DNA of 45,106 nt, from NCBI GenBank assembly GCA_029260055.1, contig JAJDDX010000454.1:1-45106 (forward strand), written 5' to 3'. Made by a program: the position numbers and the translations under genes. Source of the stretch: Phycisphaerae bacterium (GTDB lineage: Bacteria > Planctomycetota > Phycisphaerae > UBA1845). Numbering within the stretch: position 1 is the stretch's first letter; each line of letters begins with the position of its first letter. The notes beneath the pieces are model-generated. The model was not told the DNA's origin. It did not search any database and worked only from the letters and a program-made list of their open reading frames with translations. This document shows positions 43,291-45,106 of the stretch, piece by piece.

Positions 43291-44450
43291 CCTCTGCAAA
43301 GCCGGTTACGGGAGATCAAGCCCAGGGAGACCAACCGTTGCATAGCACGAAACACGCTCCGCGCGTGCTGCTCGCCAAGATCGGGCTCGACGGGCACGAT
43401 CGCGGTGTCAAGGTTCTGGCACGTTCATTCCGCGACGCCGGCATCGAGGTGATCTACACCGGCTTGTGGCAAACCTGCGAGGCCACGATGCACGCGGCCC
43501 TGCAGGAAGATGTGGACGTAGTCGGCGTCAGCCTGCTCTCTGCCGCCCACATGACGGTCATGCCCGAGATGCTGCGGTTCCGTAAGGAACTCGGCGTAGA
43601 GCACATCCCCGTCGTTCTCGGCGGCATCGTACCCGAGGCGGACTATCCCAAGCTCGAAGAAATGGGCGTCGCGGCTGTCTTCAACCCCGGCTCAGCCATC
43701 GACGACATCGTCGCCAAGATGCGCCAGCTAGCCGCCGCGCGGCCGAAGCTGGCAATCGACGAAATCAAATCGGGCTACGAAAAGGGTGACCCGCACTATC
43801 TCGCAAGGCTGCTCTCCGCGATCCAGCTCGAGATGAAGCTTGATGGCTGGTCGCCGCCCAAGGGCAATGCGTCGGTCATCGGCGTAACCGGCAGCCCCGG
43901 CGTAGGCAAAAGCTCTTTCATTGCCCGGCTGGGTCACCAACTGCGCGATCGCGGCAAGAAGGTCGCCGTCGTAGCCGTCGACCCCAGCAGCCCGGTCACG
44001 GGCGGGGCGCTACTCGGCGATCGCCTGCGCATGATGACCGGCTCACCCGACGCGGGCTTCTTCATGCGATCGCTCTCGTCCGGCCCGGTACAGGGCGGCC
44101 TCGGCCCGCACTGCCGCGAGATCGTCGACGCACTCAACGGCTTCGGCTTTGATTACATCCTGGTAGAGACGGTAGGCGCGGGGCAGTCCGACGTGGCTGT
44201 GCGTGACCTGACCGATCACATCATGCTGCTACTCATGCCCGACAGTGGGGACTCGGTCCAGTTCTCCAAGGCCGGCATCATGGAGATCGCCAACTGCTTC
44301 GTGGTCAACAAGTCCGACCTCGTCGGCGTCGAGGCGACTGAGGCACAGTTGCGAAGTGCCGTCGGCGGCGACCGCCCGATCTGGAGAGTCTCCACCATCC
44401 GCGACGAAGGCATAGAAGCCGTCACCGACTGGGCCGAATCGCTCCGCTAA
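43284..44450 (+). CDS. Fusion of B12-binding domain and MeaB/MeaI-type GTPase
   Basis: 388 residues. Residues about 24-150 are the cobalamin-binding small subunit, with the D36-x-H38-x2-G41 motif (GLDGHDRG) that supplies the lower ligand of B12, plus [12 protein letters not shown] and [12 protein letters not shown]. Residues about 165-388 are a G-protein of the MeaB/ArgK family: P-loop GSPGVGKSS (203-211), VDPSS (232-236), [20 protein letters not shown] (295-303) and NKSD (342-345). It lacks the C-terminal dimer arm of free MeaB. The order B12 then GTPase matches the first half of IcmF. MeaB-type GTPases load and protect the mutase cofactor. GTG/ATG choice: the start at 43284 overlaps the mutase gene, supporting coupled synthesis. 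Confidence 0.9.
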   Translation: MVTSAKPVTGDQAQGDQPLHSTKHAPRVLLAKIGLDGHDRGVKVLARSFRDAGIEVIYTGLWQTCEATMHAALQEDVDVVGVSLLSAAHMTVMPEMLRFRKELGVEHIPVVLGGIVPEADYPKLEEMGVAAVFNPGSAIDDIVAKMRQLAAARPKLAIDEIKSGYEKGDPHYLARLLSAIQLEMKLDGWSPPKGNASVIGVTGSPGVGKSSFIARLGHQLRDRGKKVAVVAVDPSSPVTGGALLGDRLRMMTGSPDAGFFMRSLSSGPVQGGLGPHCREIVDALNGFGFDYILVETVGAGQSDVAVRDLTDHIMLLLMPDSGDSVQFSKAGIMEIANCFVVNKSDLVGVEATEAQLRSAVGGDRPIWRVSTIRDEGIEAVTDWAESLR

Positions 44451-44464
44451 GGCAACTCTGCGAA

Positions 44465-44500
44465 GGGTGCCACTGGTGGCTTGCCACCAGTGCCGACACC
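44465..44500. repeat. GGGTGCC-family hairpin (ACTGGTGGC core)
   Basis: CACTGGTGGC (44471-44480), a two-base centre and GCCACCAGTG (44483-44492), with GGGTGC on the left and a decayed GACACCC on the right. It starts 14 bases after the last gene of the acyl-CoA operon and could act as a 3' stabiliser or terminator, though there is no T-run. Confidence 0.75.
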
Positions 44501-44723
44501 CGGAACCGTCGAAGCCTCCAGACGCCCCAAAGCGCTATATCGTCAGCTGTGCGGCCCGCTTCTTCACTCGCCGATCTGCACCCGCCCATCAATGAAAACC
44601 CCGATGCACGGCCGGCGAGATTGTGCGAACATCCAGAGCCTCGTAGTTCACGGCGTGAACCGTAGTCTCGTCGCGTTGGCGGGCCATCCGGTGTCACGTG
44701 GCGAGACATTCCGGAGAACAGCC

Positions 44724-45008
44724 ATGGAGAGGAAAGCCATGTTGTTGGGCGCAGTACTGTCCGTTGCGCAAGCTGCACACGGAGGGACGGCGCATGTCGA
44801 ATATGTCTGGGTAGCACCGGTCCCGACATGGTCGGGCCAGAACAACAGCGCCTACATTGATATCCCCGCATCGGTCAAGACCGTGACCCTGCCGCCCGGT
44901 CAAGCCGTCATCACATGGTCTCTCGGTGCGCATACGAGCGGCGATGGCTATTTCCGGATTCGCCCAGTGATTGGCGACCTGTTTCCGGAAGTCGGGTTCG
45001 ACATGTAA
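44724..45008 (+). CDS. Small secreted protein of unknown function
   Basis: 94 residues from ATG 44724, which has GGAG seven bases upstream and gives a positively charged n-region (MERKAM) to the signal peptide, cut near AHGG. A second ATG at 44739 also has a GGA site. The mature part reads as short beta strands (VEYVWVAPVPTW, VKTVTLPPGQAVITWSLG). It ends abruptly after RPVIGDLFPEVGFDM, and could be a shortened member of a larger family. Not recognised. The 98 bases after it show no further gene before the window ends. Confidence 0.5.
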   Translation: MERKAMLLGAVLSVAQAAHGGTAHVEYVWVAPVPTWSGQNNSAYIDIPASVKTVTLPPGQAVITWSLGAHTSGDGYFRIRPVIGDLFPEVGFDM

Positions 45009-45106
45009 CACCCCGCCGGAGTCGGCCACGTATCCCCACGCGGGAGGTGGGGGACTACGACCGGGGGAGGGGAGGTTCAGGTTAAGCTGCAGGTGCGCGG
45101 CACAGG

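Overview
High-GC chromosomal DNA that looks like a member of the Planctomycetota. The reasons are a Tat-exported formylglycine sulfatase cluster with its radical-SAM maturase, a dockerin/IPTL-CTERM surface protein, a CRTAC1-type FG-GAP/UnbV protein, multihaem beta-propeller proteins resembling the hydrazine synthase alpha middle domain, long paired SPFH proteins, and many dispersed REP-like hairpins. No rRNA, tRNA, CRISPR array, prophage or transposase was recognised. The assignment rests on family content only.

Layout. (1) 292-1293, minus: a secreted dockerin-type protein with a sorting tail. (2) 1839-11937, plus: a tight sialate O-acetylesterase / anaerobic sulfatase maturase / PhoD-like phosphatase / three-sulfatase operon, read as extracellular breakdown of sulfated and acetylated glycans. 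(3) 12237-21024, plus: five coupled genes for exported proteins. Four are beta-propellers of different types, two of them with c-type haem motifs, and the fifth has two periplasmic binding modules. No permease or ATPase is next to them. This is the strongest candidate for an undescribed system. (4) 21337-26015: core metabolism, with DAHP synthase, a zinc-ribbon protein overlapping trpD, and mnmE. The 22354-23109 gap is packed with inverted repeats. (5) 26061-30249, minus: a TM zinc-ribbon protein, two SPFH proteins whose N-termini carry three copies of a repeat, and a small protein made of six C-x4-C-x3-H-x6-C units. (6) 30439-33847, minus: XerC-like recombinase with a clear terminator, then a small conserved protein, a lipoprotein and a TolB-like lipoprotein. 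(7) 34609-35740, plus: an isochorismatase-fold protein that has lost its nucleophile, and a 2[4Fe-4S] ferredoxin. (8) 36398-44450, plus: three acyl-CoA dehydrogenases, 3-hydroxybutyryl-CoA dehydrogenase, a crotonase, a B12-dependent acyl-CoA mutase and a B12-domain/MeaB-type GTPase fusion.

Region 8 reads as one pathway. The mutase has Phe and Gln where methylmalonyl-CoA mutase has Tyr89 and Arg207, which is the isobutyryl-CoA mutase pattern. The neighbours then supply isobutyryl-CoA to butyryl-CoA to crotonyl-CoA to 3-hydroxybutyryl-CoA to acetoacetyl-CoA. Mutase and B12/G-protein together look like an IcmF enzyme split into two genes in reversed order.

Across the window, hairpins with GGGTGCC / GGCACCC outer arms and variable cores recur in at least seven intergenic sites, and a second REP family forms a large head-to-head composite near 22.5-22.9 kb.
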